A DNA stretch of 64,000 nucleotides from DASVEG01 sp035540495 (GTDB taxonomy: Bacteria > Actinomycetota > Acidimicrobiia > Acidimicrobiales > CADCTF01), in NCBI GenBank assembly GCA_035540495.1, contig DATLGL010000061.1, positions 1 to 64,000 of the forward strand, read 5' to 3'. The notes under the pieces were generated by a model that saw only the letters and a program-made list of their open reading frames with translations, made no database searches and was not told the DNA's origin. Shown here in pieces: positions 7,798 to 16,432 of this stretch (position 1 is the first letter of the stretch; each line of letters starts with the position of its first letter). A program made the position numbers and the translations under genes.

Positions 7798-8973
7798 CTA
7801 GCCGAGCTTCGTCAGCGCCCGGCGCAGGTTGCGGATGGCCTGGTTCGTCCGCTGCTCGTTCTCGATCAGCGCGAAGCGGACGTGGCCGTCACCGCCGGGG
7901 CCGAAGCCGACGCCCGGGCTCGTCGCGACCTTCGCCTCCCGCACGAGGAACTTCGAGAACTCGAGGCTGCCCATCTCCTTGTACGGCTCGGGGATCGGCG
8001 CCCAGACGAACATCGTCCCGAGCGGCTTCTCGATGTGCCAGCCGATGCGGTTGAGCCCGTCGCACAGCACGTCGCGCCGCGACTGGTAGATCTCGTTGAC
8101 GAACTTCGGGTAGTCGCTCGCCTCGTTCATCGCGACGGTCGCCGCGATCTGGATGGGCTGGAACGTGCCGTAGTCGAGGTAGCTCTTGAGCTTCCCGAGC
8201 GCGGCGACGACCTCGCGGTTGCCGACCAGGAACCCGACGCGCCACCCGGCCATCGAGAACGACTTCGTCAACGTGTAGAGCTCGACGCTCACGTCCTTCG
8301 CGCCGGGAACCTGGAGGATCGACGGCGGCTGATAACCGTCGAAGCTCGTGTCCGAGTACGCGAAGTCGTGAACCAGCACGATGTCCTTCTCGCGCGCGAA
8401 GTCGACGATCCGCTGCATCCACTCGAGGTCGACCACCGCGGTCGTCGGGTTGTGGGGGAAGCTCAGGATCACGACCCGCGGCTTCGGCCACTGGTGCTCG
8501 TAGGCCTCGCAGATGTTGTCGAAGAAGTCCTGATCGGGTCCGACGGGGATCTGCTGCACCTCGGCGCCGGCGAACAGCGGGGCATAGATGTGGATGGGGT
8601 AGCTCGGGCTCGGTACGAAGGCGCTGTCGCCGGGGCCGAGCAGCACCCACATGAGGTGGCTGAGGCCTTCCTTCGCACCGATCGTGGTGACGATCTCGGT
8701 GTCGGGGTCGAGCTCGACCTGCCACTTGCGCAGGTACAGGTCGCTGACCGCCTGCCGGAGCTTGGGGATCCCCTTGCTCTGGCTGTAGCGGTGGTTCCGG
8801 CCGTTGCGTGCGGCCTCGGCGAGCTTCTCGACCGCGATGTCGGGCGACGGGATGTCGGGGTTGCCGAAACCGAAGTCGATGACGTCGTCACCAGCTCGGC
8901 GTGCCTCGATCTTCAGGTCGTTGATGATCTGGAAGACGTACGGCGGCAGGCCGTTGATGCGACGGAACTCCAT
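7798..8973 (-). CDS. alaC: Alanine transaminase AlaC-type, PLP-dependent class I aminotransferase
   Basis: Interconverts pyruvate and glutamate with alanine and 2-oxoglutarate. The 391-residue protein is strikingly like Escherichia coli AlaC throughout: LPPYVFQIINDLKIEARRAG at the N-terminus, IDFGFGNPDIPSP, SFPHNPTTAVVDLEWMQ, the PLP-lysine motif TLTKSFSMAGWRVGF near residue 235, and SLEFSKFLVREAKVATSPG and GHVRFALIENEQR at the end. The ATG at 8973 is 6 nt after TAGGCT. It is convergent with the TetR gene, leaving 3 nt between stops. Confidence 0.92.
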   Translation of the reverse strand: MEFRRINGLPPYVFQIINDLKIEARRAGDDVIDFGFGNPDIPSPDIAVEKLAEAARNGRNHRYSQSKGIPKLRQAVSDLYLRKWQVELDPDTEIVTTIGAKEGLSHLMWVLLGPGDSAFVPSPSYPIHIYAPLFAGAEVQQIPVGPDQDFFDNICEAYEHQWPKPRVVILSFPHNPTTAVVDLEWMQRIVDFAREKDIVLVHDFAYSDTSFDGYQPPSILQVPGAKDVSVELYTLTKSFSMAGWRVGFLVGNREVVAALGKLKSYLDYGTFQPIQIAATVAMNEASDYPKFVNEIYQSRRDVLCDGLNRIGWHIEKPLGTMFVWAPIPEPYKEMGSLEFSKFLVREAKVATSPGVGFGPGGDGHVRFALIENEQRTNQAIRNLRRALTKLG

Positions 8974-8979
8974 CCGTCA

Positions 8980-8985
8980 AGCCTA
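8980..8985 (-). promoter_or_regulatory. Leaderless-type -10 element of alaC, built on the upstream stop codon
   Basis: TAGGCT on the minus strand, 6 nt before the alaC ATG. Its TAG (8985-8983) is the stop codon of the LLM oxidoreductase gene. Confidence 0.5.
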
Positions 8986-9699
8986 CGCGGCTGCTACTGC
9001 CTCGCTGATCGAATTGAGGGCGCGGTCGGGGGGTTCGCCCGGCTTGTACTGCGGCGCCAGCACGGCCCAGGTCGCGCCCGCCTCCCGCAGGCTGCGCAGG
9101 AGGTCTGCCGGGTTGCCCGGGTAGTCGTTGACGACGCCGCCCCACGTGACCTCGCCCGTCGCGGCGGCGTGCTGGACGCGACCGGCGTCCACACCCCAGA
9201 GGTTGAGCGGGACGCCCTCCTCCCGAGCGAGGTGCGCGACACGCTCGCTCAGCCCGCCGACCCACACGGTCGCGCCCGCGTCGACGCTACGGCGGACGCA
9301 GCTGCGGAGGCGGTCGAGTCGCGCGTCGAGGGGCGGGAACGGGATGCCGTACGCCTCGTTCTCCGGCTTGCTGAGCTTGTCGCCTGCGCCAAGTCCCGCG
9401 ATGAACCGGTCGGGACCCAGGATGCGAACCATCGCTTCGACGTGGTTGGCCAGCATCGCGTCCGGGAGGAGGCTCACCCGCGCGACGAGCGTGCCGAGGA
9501 CGACCCGGTCGGTGTGGTGGGCGAGGGTGCCGAGAAGCGGCCAGCAGCTGAGAGCGGGTCTGTCCGGCTGTCCGATCGCCCACAGGTGGTCGAAGACGAA
9601 CACCCCGTCGACCTTCGGATCTGCGTCGACCGCCCTCGCCGCGGCGATCGCATCGTCGGCCGACGCGCGGAACTGCGGCAGCGTCACCCCGATCCTCAC
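8983..9699 (-). CDS. LLM-class flavin or F420-dependent oxidoreductase
   Basis: A 238-residue luciferase-like monooxygenase. The family start RIGVTLPQF is followed by VFVFDHLW, the LGTLVARVSLLPDAMLANHV barrel segment and a glycine-rich FIAGLGAGDKLSKPENEAYG. Many actinobacterial members use coenzyme F420, others FMN; the substrate is not deducible. GTG 9699 is chosen because AGGA lies 7 nt before it and the protein then begins directly at the first strand. GTG 9714 is an alternative. It is shorter than typical LLM proteins (about 280-340), mainly in the C-terminal half. Confidence 0.82.
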   Translation of the reverse strand: MRIGVTLPQFRASADDAIAAARAVDADPKVDGVFVFDHLWAIGQPDRPALSCWPLLGTLAHHTDRVVLGTLVARVSLLPDAMLANHVEAMVRILGPDRFIAGLGAGDKLSKPENEAYGIPFPPLDARLDRLRSCVRRSVDAGATVWVGGLSERVAHLAREEGVPLNLWGVDAGRVQHAAATGEVTWGGVVNDYPGNPADLLRSLREAGATWAVLAPQYKPGEPPDRALNSISEAVAAA

Positions 9700-9733
9700 G
9701 CCGACATCCTGCACCAGAGGACGAGAGCGGCGG

Positions 9734-10693
9734 TCAGGAGCGGGTGAGGAGGGCGGCGCCTATGGCGCCGGCGCGTTCGCCGAGGGCGGCGGCGACGATG
9801 GGGACGTCGGGGCGGTGCGCGTCGGCTTCGACGAGCGCGTGGAACGACGAACGGACCGGGTCGAGGAGAACGGCGCCGGCTTCGATGAGCCCGCCTCCGA
9901 GGACGATGACCTCGGGGTCGAGCGCGTTCGCGAGGTTGGCGAGCCCGAGGGCGAGGTACCAGGCGAACTCGGCCATCACCGCGGCTGCGGCCTCGTCCCC
10001 CTCCGCCGCGGCCGTCGTGACGTGCTCGCCCTTGACGGCCTCGGGGTCGCCGCCAGCGAGCTCGACGACCCGCGGCGCACGACCGGCTATCGCAGCCTCA
10101 CGCCCGAGGCGGCCGAGTCCGCTGCCGGATGCGAAGCGCTCCCAGCAGCCCCTCTGCCCGCACGGACACGGCGGCCCATGGCGGTCGATGATCATGTGGC
10201 CGATCTCGCCGGCGAAGCCGTTCGCCCCGCGGTAGAGGGAACCGCCGAGCACGAGTCCTCCCCCGATGCCCGTCCCGAGGGTGACGAGGAGCGCGTGGTG
10301 CGACCCGGCCGCGGCGCCGGCACGCCCCTCTCCCCACGCCGCGCAGCTTGCGTCGTTCTCGACCACCACTCGGTCGACGCCGACGGACGCGAGCCGATCC
10401 CGCAGCAGCGCGCCGAGGTCGAGTTGCACGACCCCCGGCAGGTTCGGCGCGAAGCGGAGCACGCCCCGATCGTCGACCAGCCCGGGCACCCCGACGCCGA
10501 TGGCCTCCACCGGCCCCACATCCGCCGCCCGTCGCGCTAGCTCGAGAGCGACGTCGGACAACACGTCGACGACCGCTTCGGACCCCGACGGCGTCGGCAG
10601 CCGGTGCTCGTCGACGACAGCTCCGTCGGCGTCGAGCACGACCCCGAGGCACTTCGTTCCGCCGAGGTCGAGTCCGATCGACGTAGAGGTCAA
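9734..10693 (-). CDS. glk: ROK family glucokinase
   Basis: Phosphorylates glucose to glucose 6-phosphate. The 319-residue protein has the ATP loop GLDLGGTKCLGVVLD at the N-terminus, the sugar-binding VENDASCAAWGEG, the ROK signature with GTGIGGGLVLGG, and the zinc-binding cluster CPCGQRGCWE after GHMIIDRHG. The Glu-x-Gly-His motif (EIGHM) is present. It begins with TTG 4 nt after the stop of the baeRF-type gene and closes the long minus-strand operon. Glucokinase at this position is also seen in other actinobacteria, to my recollection. Confidence 0.92.
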   Translation of the reverse strand: MTSTSIGLDLGGTKCLGVVLDADGAVVDEHRLPTPSGSEAVVDVLSDVALELARRAADVGPVEAIGVGVPGLVDDRGVLRFAPNLPGVVQLDLGALLRDRLASVGVDRVVVENDASCAAWGEGRAGAAAGSHHALLVTLGTGIGGGLVLGGSLYRGANGFAGEIGHMIIDRHGPPCPCGQRGCWERFASGSGLGRLGREAAIAGRAPRVVELAGGDPEAVKGEHVTTAAAEGDEAAAAVMAEFAWYLALGLANLANALDPEVIVLGGGLIEAGAVLLDPVRSSFHALVEADAHRPDVPIVAAALGERAGAIGAALLTRS

Positions 10694-10697
10694 CGGA

Positions 10698-11816
10698 TCA
10701 GAAGCGCAGCAGCGCGCCGATGCGCCCGAGGACGTCGAGGTCGGCGTTGTCGACGCACACCTTCACCCGGGCCGCCTGCTGCATCGCTTCCTCGATGGCA
10801 CGTTCGACGATGTCGTCTTCCCGTTCCATGGTGTCGCCGCAGGTGGGGCAGGACGGACCGCGAGCGGCGAGGCAGCCGCAGCCGGGGCACGAGAAGCCCG
10901 CCTCCTCGAAGCCGTCGGACACGACGAGGGTGTCGACCCGTCGCTCCGACAGCGCGGCGAGGACGCCGGCAAGCCCGCCTACCGCGCCCGAGCCGGCAGC
11001 CGTCCCCTCGCGAACACGCTCGACCAGATCGGCTTCCTTGCGCCGCTCGATGCCTTCCTCCACCTCGATCGCCGCCGCGCAGATGTCGGCTTCGGACGCG
11101 GTGATCGGCATGTGCACCCGGGCCGCGATCCGCTCCCGGAGATACGGGTGGAGGTCGGACTCGAGCTCGTTCGCGATCTCGTCCGCCGCCGAGATGATCA
11201 GGTGGTCGAACGGGCGCGTCTGGAACTCCTCGAACGCGAGCTGCGCGGCGTTCTTGAGGTGCTGGTGCGCGGCGGCCTCGATCTTGTGCTTGTCGTGCCG
11301 GCGATCCTTGTGCCCGGTGTCGTCGTCGTTGCGGGGCAGTGCGTCGAACTGCTCGCTGCGGTCGACGAGGCGGCCCATCTCGAACACCAGCATCCGGGTG
11401 CGCTGCCGGTCGGTCAGCAGCACGGCGAACCGCTCGTGCGTCGCGAGCACGGACTCGAGCTGGTGGACGTGCGGCGTCTTGTTCACCACGAGCTGATCTC
11501 GCACTGCGACGGGCAGCTCGAACACCTGGAACAGCTGGTCACCCGACGCGAACAGCGCGAGCCCGCGGGTGCGTGAGCGGTCGACGCCGCCGCGCACGTA
11601 GGACTCCACCCGCTGGAGGTCGTCGATCGCTCCGGGATGACCGGACGCGAACGTCTCAGTGGCCGCCCGCACCATCCGCTCGACCCTCGCCTCGCAGTCC
11701 TGGTACTTCGGCCACCGCTTGCCGTCGACGTCGAGGTAGAGCGTGACCACCGCACGTTCGCCGGCATTGAACCCGGCGAGGGCCCGGACGTTGTCGTCGT
11801 TGAGCTCGACTGCCAT
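10698..11816 (-). CDS. Bacterial release-factor-like protein (baeRF family)
   Basis: A 372-residue protein resembling the bacterial relatives of archaeal/eukaryotic release factor 1 (baeRF). N-terminal domain: RAVVTLYLDVDGKRWPKYQD, then a middle RNase-H-like segment with SGDQLFQVFELP, FAVLLTDRQRTRMLVFEMG and FDHLIISAADEIANELES. The C-terminal half has RRVDTLVVSDGFEEAGFSCP followed by a zinc ribbon CPGCGC-x8-CPTCGD. No GGQ loop is evident. The related family includes ribosome-associated tRNA-releasing proteins, so a ribosome role is plausible but inferred. ATG 11816 follows AGGAGGG. It sits directly after the SMC-like gene (8-nt gap). Confidence 0.7.
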   Translation of the reverse strand: MAVELNDDNVRALAGFNAGERAVVTLYLDVDGKRWPKYQDCEARVERMVRAATETFASGHPGAIDDLQRVESYVRGGVDRSRTRGLALFASGDQLFQVFELPVAVRDQLVVNKTPHVHQLESVLATHERFAVLLTDRQRTRMLVFEMGRLVDRSEQFDALPRNDDDTGHKDRRHDKHKIEAAAHQHLKNAAQLAFEEFQTRPFDHLIISAADEIANELESDLHPYLRERIAARVHMPITASEADICAAAIEVEEGIERRKEADLVERVREGTAAGSGAVGGLAGVLAALSERRVDTLVVSDGFEEAGFSCPGCGCLAARGPSCPTCGDTMEREDDIVERAIEEAMQQAARVKVCVDNADLDVLGRIGALLRF

Positions 11817-11824
11817 TCCCCTCC

Positions 11825-13885
11825 TCAGATCGAACGCACGGCAGCGCGTGCGCCCAGGCCGTTCGCCCACGTCTTCACGTCGCCTTCGTCGCCGACGATG
11901 ACCACCTGCGACGACAACGCGACTCGTTCGAGCAGACGGAGCCCTCGCTTGGCCGGTATGGCCCGAGCGTCGACCACGAACGGGGCGTCGGCCTTCGCAG
12001 CTCGCGCAGCGGCGAGTCGCGCGAGAAGCCAGGCCTCCGACGCCACTCCGGCGGTACCGGACGACGTTCCGCCCGCAGCTGCCGCGGCCGCTTCCTTCAC
12101 CGCCGCAGCCGCGTCGGTCGAGGCGGCGCGCGCCGCGTCGAGCGACTTCTCCGCATCGGCGAGCTTCGCCTTCGCCGCATCGACCGCGACTCGAGCTGCG
12201 TCGCTCTCCTGCTCCTTTGCCGCTGCGTCGCGCGATGCCGTCGTGCTCAGCTCCAGGCGGTGACGGGCGGCCACCAGGGCCTCCTTCGCCTCGCGCTCTG
12301 CGGTCTCGGCTTCCTCCAACGCTGCGGTCAACTCCGCGAACGGGTCAGCCGGTGAGATCCCGGCCCCGCGCTCCTCGGCCGGACGGTTCTCGATGTCGGA
12401 CGCGGTGTCGTTGCCGAAGAAGGCATCGGCCTTGCGCTCCGCCAGCACCCCGTCGATCTCCGCGAGGCGGGCGTCGATGTTCCGCAACGACTCGTCGAGC
12501 TCGGCGTGCTGCGCCTTCCTTGCAGGTACCTCCGCGAGCCACCGCTCGGCGGCTGCCTCCGGATCGCCGTCGACCTCGACGCCTTGGGTGCGCAGGGCCT
12601 CGAGCAGTTGCTGCTCGGCCCATTCCGTGTCGACCACGGTCTCCACGTGCGCCCGCAGTCGCTCCTCGATCTGCTCGTCTTCGACACCAGCGTCGCCGAG
12701 CACGGCGAACGCCTCGTTGCGGATCTGCGCCTGCTCCTCCTTGGCCTCGGTGTACTCCGGCGACGCCTCACCGCCGTGCAGCTCCTCCCAAACGGCTTCC
12801 GCGTCTGCGAGCGCCGCTCGTGCGCTGGCTATCCGCTCCTCCGCGCTCACTCCACCCTCAAGGTCGGGTGCGATCCGCTGGAGGTACTCGCCGTAGGAAA
12901 CCACGCCGAGTGCCGCGAGTGCCGCCCGTTCGGCCTCCTGCGTCTGCTCGAGTCGTCGCTTGTTCGTCCGGCTGCCCTTGCGCATGACGCGCTGCTCGGC
13001 CTCCAGGACCTCGCGGTGGGCCCGCTCGACGGCGTCGACCTTCTCGCCGTCGACCGCTTCGCCGGGCGTCGCTTCCGCCCTCGCGAGGGCTTCCCGCGCC
13101 TCGTGCAAGGCCGCCAGCGCAGGGGTCACCAACCACTCCGGTGGAGCTGGCGGCGCCGGAAGTGAAGCGAGCCGCTCGTGCACGGCCACCCAACGGTCGG
13201 CCAGGGCCACGGCGCGCTCCGACGGCTTCGGCTTGACCTGCCGCAGGCGCCGGAGACCGACGAGAGCCTCTTCGACACCGCTCGCCTCGGGCGGTGCGCC
13301 GAGCTCGGAGATCGTGGCGAGAAGGGACGCCCGATCCTTCTCGAGCCCCGACTTCTCGTCCTGGAGCCGCGCCGCCTCGTCGCGTTCGGCCGAGTCGCGC
13401 GCCTGGCGCTCGCGCTCCTCCTGCTCGTGGGCCTCGCGCGCCTGGACCAGAGCGCGCCGAGCTGCGGCCGCACCCGCCTGAGCGACCTCGAGGCGAGCTT
13501 CGGCTGCGTTGACCGCATCGGTTGCCTCGTTGTCGATCGATCGGTTCGTGTCGAGCAGCGTCGACTGCGCCGATGCATAGGCCGCCTCGGCGTGCTCGAG
13601 CGCCGCACGGGCATCGGCCACGGCTGCCTCGGCCTGCGCTACCGCGGCCTCCGCTTCCGCGCTCCCCACGTCCGCAGATGCTCCCTGGCCCGCGCCCGGT
13701 GCTGGCGACGAAGCAGGCGCCACCGGCACCTCCTTGGCCCGCACGACCGCTACCGCTCCGACCGCCCGCGCCAACTGCTCGACCACGTCGTCTCGCCGCG
13801 AACCGGTCACGGTCACCACCGTCACGCCGTCGTGCAGCTCGATGCTGCGCTTCGGGCCCTTGCCGCTGAGCGGGATCGACTTCAC
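11825..13885 (-). CDS. SMC/Rad50-like coiled-coil protein with decayed ATPase motifs
   Basis: A 686-residue protein that begins and ends like an SMC/Rad50 ATPase but seems to lack catalysis. The first 45 residues read like the start of an SMC head (SIELHDGVTVVTVTGSRRDD then VVEQLARAVG), with TGSRRDD at 27-33 where GxxGxGKST is expected. Residues about 75-600 are long Ala/Glu/Arg coiled coils. The last 70 residues match the Walker-B/D-loop end of such heads: FVVDARAI near 636 and SQVVIVGDEGDVKTWANGLG near 659-678, but without the LDE/DD pair. No signature motif or zinc hook is seen. GTG start in a GTGA overlap. Membrane segments are absent. Confidence 0.65.
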   Translation of the reverse strand: MKSIPLSGKGPKRSIELHDGVTVVTVTGSRRDDVVEQLARAVGAVAVVRAKEVPVAPASSPAPGAGQGASADVGSAEAEAAVAQAEAAVADARAALEHAEAAYASAQSTLLDTNRSIDNEATDAVNAAEARLEVAQAGAAAARRALVQAREAHEQEERERQARDSAERDEAARLQDEKSGLEKDRASLLATISELGAPPEASGVEEALVGLRRLRQVKPKPSERAVALADRWVAVHERLASLPAPPAPPEWLVTPALAALHEAREALARAEATPGEAVDGEKVDAVERAHREVLEAEQRVMRKGSRTNKRRLEQTQEAERAALAALGVVSYGEYLQRIAPDLEGGVSAEERIASARAALADAEAVWEELHGGEASPEYTEAKEEQAQIRNEAFAVLGDAGVEDEQIEERLRAHVETVVDTEWAEQQLLEALRTQGVEVDGDPEAAAERWLAEVPARKAQHAELDESLRNIDARLAEIDGVLAERKADAFFGNDTASDIENRPAEERGAGISPADPFAELTAALEEAETAEREAKEALVAARHRLELSTTASRDAAAKEQESDAARVAVDAAKAKLADAEKSLDAARAASTDAAAAVKEAAAAAAGGTSSGTAGVASEAWLLARLAAARAAKADAPFVVDARAIPAKRGLRLLERVALSSQVVIVGDEGDVKTWANGLGARAAVRSI

Positions 13886-14118
13886 GAGACGCGGATCCGG
13901 GTCACGCCCGCCGCCTCGTCGTCAGCGTTGCGCACATCGGGCGCATCGCCCGTCGCCCGGCGTCCGGCCTCCGCGAACCCGTGCACCACGACCGCCGCCT
14001 GAGCCGGGTCGCGGACGACCTCTTCGGCCACGTCGAGGAACGCCCGCACCGCGGCGATGACCTCGAGAGCCGCCGACTGGAGGTGCTCCACTCCCTCGCG
14101 GGCTCGCTGTTCGTTCAC
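13882..14118 (-). CDS. Small helical hypothetical protein between ArsA and the SMC-like gene
   Basis: A 78-residue protein starting with GTG in a 4-nt overlap with the ArsA stop and ending in a 4-nt overlap with the next start. The sequence is one or two amphipathic helices (REGVEHLQSAALEVIAAVRA) followed by a low-complexity tail. Small helical proteins of this type commonly sit beside this ArsA-like ATPase in actinobacteria, but no function is known to me. Confidence 0.7.
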   Translation of the reverse strand: MNEQRAREGVEHLQSAALEVIAAVRAFLDVAEEVVRDPAQAAVVVHGFAEAGRRATGDAPDVRNADDEAAGVTRIRVS

Positions 14119-15311
14119 TCGTGCTCCTCGGATCGGGGTGCGAAGGTGACTTCCAATCGATCGCCGACCATCGTCGCACCTCTCACGGCGCGCCGTCTCA
14201 AGCTGTCGGGCAGAGCGACCGCGCGGCGGTGCGGCCCCACCCGGACGAGCAGTTCGTCGCCCCGCCTCCCCAGGTCGAGCTCGTCCTTGTCGGCGAACGG
14301 CAGCGCGATCGACAGAACGAGGTCGTCCCCTCGCCGCTCGAGCACGAACGGCGCGTCGCGGTGAAGCACGGCGGCGACGTCGACGTCGTCATACAGGCGC
14401 TCACCGAAGGCGCGGAGCGCATCGGCACCCACGATCTCCTCCGACGCCAGCTCGCCCTCGAGCACGGGAAGAGGCGCGAACCCGTCCCGGATGGCTTCGA
14501 GGTGCTCCGCGTGGCTTTCCTTCCACGCCTTGAACCACGGGTCGGTGACGTCATCAGGAAGCAGGCGGTTCGCGATCACCGCGTCGACCGAGTAGCCGAA
14601 CAGCGACAGGTACGTGGCCATCCGCTGCGCCTCGGCGATCACCATTCGCTCCGGGTTCACCACGAGTCGCACCGACGTCAGCTCCGGATCGACGAGGAGC
14701 TCGCGCACCCCCTCCAGTCGCTCGTAGAACGACTGCGTCGCGCCGAACACCTCGTCGCCTGCCACGGGAAGGCTCGTGAAGGTCGACAGGAGCGGCCGGA
14801 GGACGTTCGTCACCGTGCGCCCGGCCGGGAACAGCCGATCCATGTACCACGACAGGATCCCCGGCAGCGAGAGCAGGCGGATGGTCTCCGCCGTCGGCCC
14901 GCAGTCGACGACCACCACGTCCCAGTCGCCCGACTCGGCGAACTCCTTGATGTCGGTGAGGCTGAACAGCTCGTCGAGGCCGGGAAGCACCGCCAGCTCC
15001 TCCGCGGCGATCGCGTCGGCGCCGGCCCAGTCGAGCACCCGCACGAGGTACCGCTGGATGTCGCCCCACACCTCCTCGAGACGTTCGGTCGCGTCGAGCT
15101 GCTGGCCGAAGAGCCCCGGCCGCACCTGACGAAGCGTGCTGTCGAGATGCGCGCCGTAGGCGTCGCTCAACGAGTGGGCCGGATCGGTGCTGAGCACGAC
15201 GGTGCGGAGCCCAGCGTCAGCGCAGCGCAGCGCAGTCGCAGCGGCCACGGTCGTCTTCCCGACGCCGCCCTTGCCGGTGAAGAGGAGGATGCGCGTCGAG
15301 ACGGTGCTCAA
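14115..15311 (-). CDS. ArsA/GET3-type ATPase with C-terminal HSP20-like domain
   Basis: A 398-residue single-domain ArsA family protein. It has the deviant Walker A FTGKGGVGKTTVAAATAL at the N-terminus, the switch STDPAHSLSDAYG, and the DCGPTAETIRLLSLPG segment that corresponds to the A-loop/switch II of GET3. The last 75 residues (FVLERRGDDLVLSIALPFAD ... LEVTF) form a small HSP20-like beta domain. Metal-binding Cys pairs of arsenite pumps are not seen, so arsenite export is unlikely; a protein-targeting or assembly role is inferred. The TTG start at 15311 is in a TTGA overlap with the SRPBCC stop, showing coupling. Confidence 0.85.
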   Translation of the reverse strand: MSTVSTRILLFTGKGGVGKTTVAAATALRCADAGLRTVVLSTDPAHSLSDAYGAHLDSTLRQVRPGLFGQQLDATERLEEVWGDIQRYLVRVLDWAGADAIAAEELAVLPGLDELFSLTDIKEFAESGDWDVVVVDCGPTAETIRLLSLPGILSWYMDRLFPAGRTVTNVLRPLLSTFTSLPVAGDEVFGATQSFYERLEGVRELLVDPELTSVRLVVNPERMVIAEAQRMATYLSLFGYSVDAVIANRLLPDDVTDPWFKAWKESHAEHLEAIRDGFAPLPVLEGELASEEIVGADALRAFGERLYDDVDVAAVLHRDAPFVLERRGDDLVLSIALPFADKDELDLGRRGDELLVRVGPHRRAVALPDSLRRRAVRGATMVGDRLEVTFAPRSEEHE

Positions 15312-15745
15312 GACTCCGCGCGCGCCTTGAGATCGCGCAGAGCGGTGCCCAGGATGCGGGCCTCGGCACGTCGCTTGATGAACGACACGAGCGGGACCTT
15401 CAGCTCGACCGTGAGGTGATACGTCATGTTCGTGCCGCCCGAGCCGTCGTCGTCGAAGACGTACTGGCCGTCGAGCTTCCGGGTGAGGTCGCCGTCGGTC
15501 TGGATCCACCCGAGCACGCGTGGCGCCTCGGCGTAGTCGTATTCGAGGGTGTACCGCGTGCTCTGACCCATCGCACCGGCTCGGAATCGCACCTTCGTTC
15601 CCCGACCCTGGTCGTCACGCTCGAGGACCTCGACGCTCTTCAGATCGCCCGCCCACTCCGGATAGCGCTCGAAGTCGATCGCTATCGCGAAGCACTGGTC
15701 GGGCGGCGCCTCGATGTGGATCTGTTGGGTGGCTTCGTCGGTCAT
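15308..15745 (-). CDS. SRPBCC family (START-like) protein
   Basis: A 145-residue helix-grip protein with a central cavity for a hydrophobic ligand. Family features: IHIEAPPDQCFAIAIDFERY near the start (helix-loop), PEWAGDLKSVEVLERD, strands TRYTLEYDYAEAPRVLGW and the long C-terminal helix SFIKRRAEARILGTALRDLK. It is translationally coupled to the ArsA-type ATPase. In other actinobacteria an SRPBCC protein also precedes this ATPase, so they probably act together; the ligand is unknown. Confidence 0.85.
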   Translation of the reverse strand: MTDEATQQIHIEAPPDQCFAIAIDFERYPEWAGDLKSVEVLERDDQGRGTKVRFRAGAMGQSTRYTLEYDYAEAPRVLGWIQTDGDLTRKLDGQYVFDDDGSGGTNMTYHLTVELKVPLVSFIKRRAEARILGTALRDLKARAES

Positions 15746-15766
15746 CGCGCTTCATGTCCTCGAGTG

Positions 15767-15991
15767 TCAGGTGGTGGGGGCGTTCCGCTTGATGACGGCG
15801 TGGTAGTAGCCGGTCACGATCCCGTAGCCGATGAGCAGCGGGGCCGTGAGCATCGCGATCGCCAGCCAACGTACCCACGCGTCGCGGTCGGCTTTTCCGC
15901 CGGGAAACTGGTGCGCCGAGCGGTTCCACGCGTCGAGGAACGCGAGGAGCACGGGCAGCTCGAGCCCGAAGAGGAGAACCAACCAGCGCAC
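15767..15991 (-). CDS. Small two-helix membrane protein
   Basis: A 74-residue protein with a hydrophobic N-terminal helix (WLVLLFGLELPVLLAFL) and a second helix (WLAIAMLTAPLLIGYGIV) joined by a charged loop, ending in a short basic tail. It starts with GTG 15991, 9 nt after TAGCAT. The gene lies between two membrane/ATPase genes of the long operon. No homologue is recognised. Confidence 0.7.
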   Translation of the reverse strand: MRWLVLLFGLELPVLLAFLDAWNRSAHQFPGGKADRDAWVRWLAIAMLTAPLLIGYGIVTGYYHAVIKRNAPTT

Positions 15992-16000
15992 GAGCCCTCG

Positions 16001-16006
16001 ATGCTA
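16001..16006 (-). promoter_or_regulatory. Leaderless-type -10 element inside the operon, built on a stop codon
   Basis: TAGCAT on the minus strand, 9 nt before the GTG at 15991. TAG (16006-16004) is the stop codon of the preceding membrane protein gene. It may give extra transcription of the SRPBCC-ArsA part. Confidence 0.4.
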
Positions 16007-16432
16007 CTTGGCGGTCCTACGCGAGAAGGTGCCGTAGCGGGCGCCCCACAGCCCGGCCAGACCGAGGCCGAGGACGGGGACGAGGATGCCGAACGCGAGG
16101 CTCGTGAACGGTCTCGCCGACGCAGTGGCCAGCGCGACGATCGTCTGCACCGCGAGGCTCGCCATCATCGATCTCCGCACGGCGGCGGGAGCGGTCTCGC
16201 CGGCGAGGAAGTACAGGCCGCCGATCCCGATCGCATCCGTGCGCGACCGCCCGATCGCGATGGCGTACGACCAGAGGAACGCCGCGGTTCCGATCGTGAA
16301 CAGCGCGAGCGCGACGCCAGCGGCGACGGGTCGGAGCCCGTCGACGAGAACCGCTGCTACCGACGTGATGGCGAACACGCCGGTTCCGACCCACGAGATG
16401 CGTGGCAGCTGCTCCGCCGACACCAAGTTCAT
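16004..16432 (-). CDS. Four-helix membrane protein of unknown function
   Basis: A 142-residue integral membrane protein with four predicted helices: ISWVGTGVFAITSVAAVLVD, VAAGVALALFTIGTAAFLWS, MMASLAVQTIVALATAS and LAFGILVPVLGLGLAGLWGA. The C-terminus is basic (SRRTAK). The ATG is in an ATGA overlap with the stop of the mannosyltransferase gene, so the two are coupled and may share a pathway at the membrane. It looks like the small DUF-type proteins that accompany actinobacterial mannosyltransferases, but I cannot name it. Confidence 0.75.
   Translation of the reverse strand: MNLVSAEQLPRISWVGTGVFAITSVAAVLVDGLRPVAAGVALALFTIGTAAFLWSYAIAIGRSRTDAIGIGGLYFLAGETAPAAVRRSMMASLAVQTIVALATASARPFTSLAFGILVPVLGLGLAGLWGARYGTFSRRTAK

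Noticed and set aside
14115..15311. Arsenite efflux ATPase ArsA
   Set aside because: No arsB/arsD/arsR is near, the metal-binding cysteines are not seen, and the C-terminal HSP20-like domain and SRPBCC partner indicate a different role.
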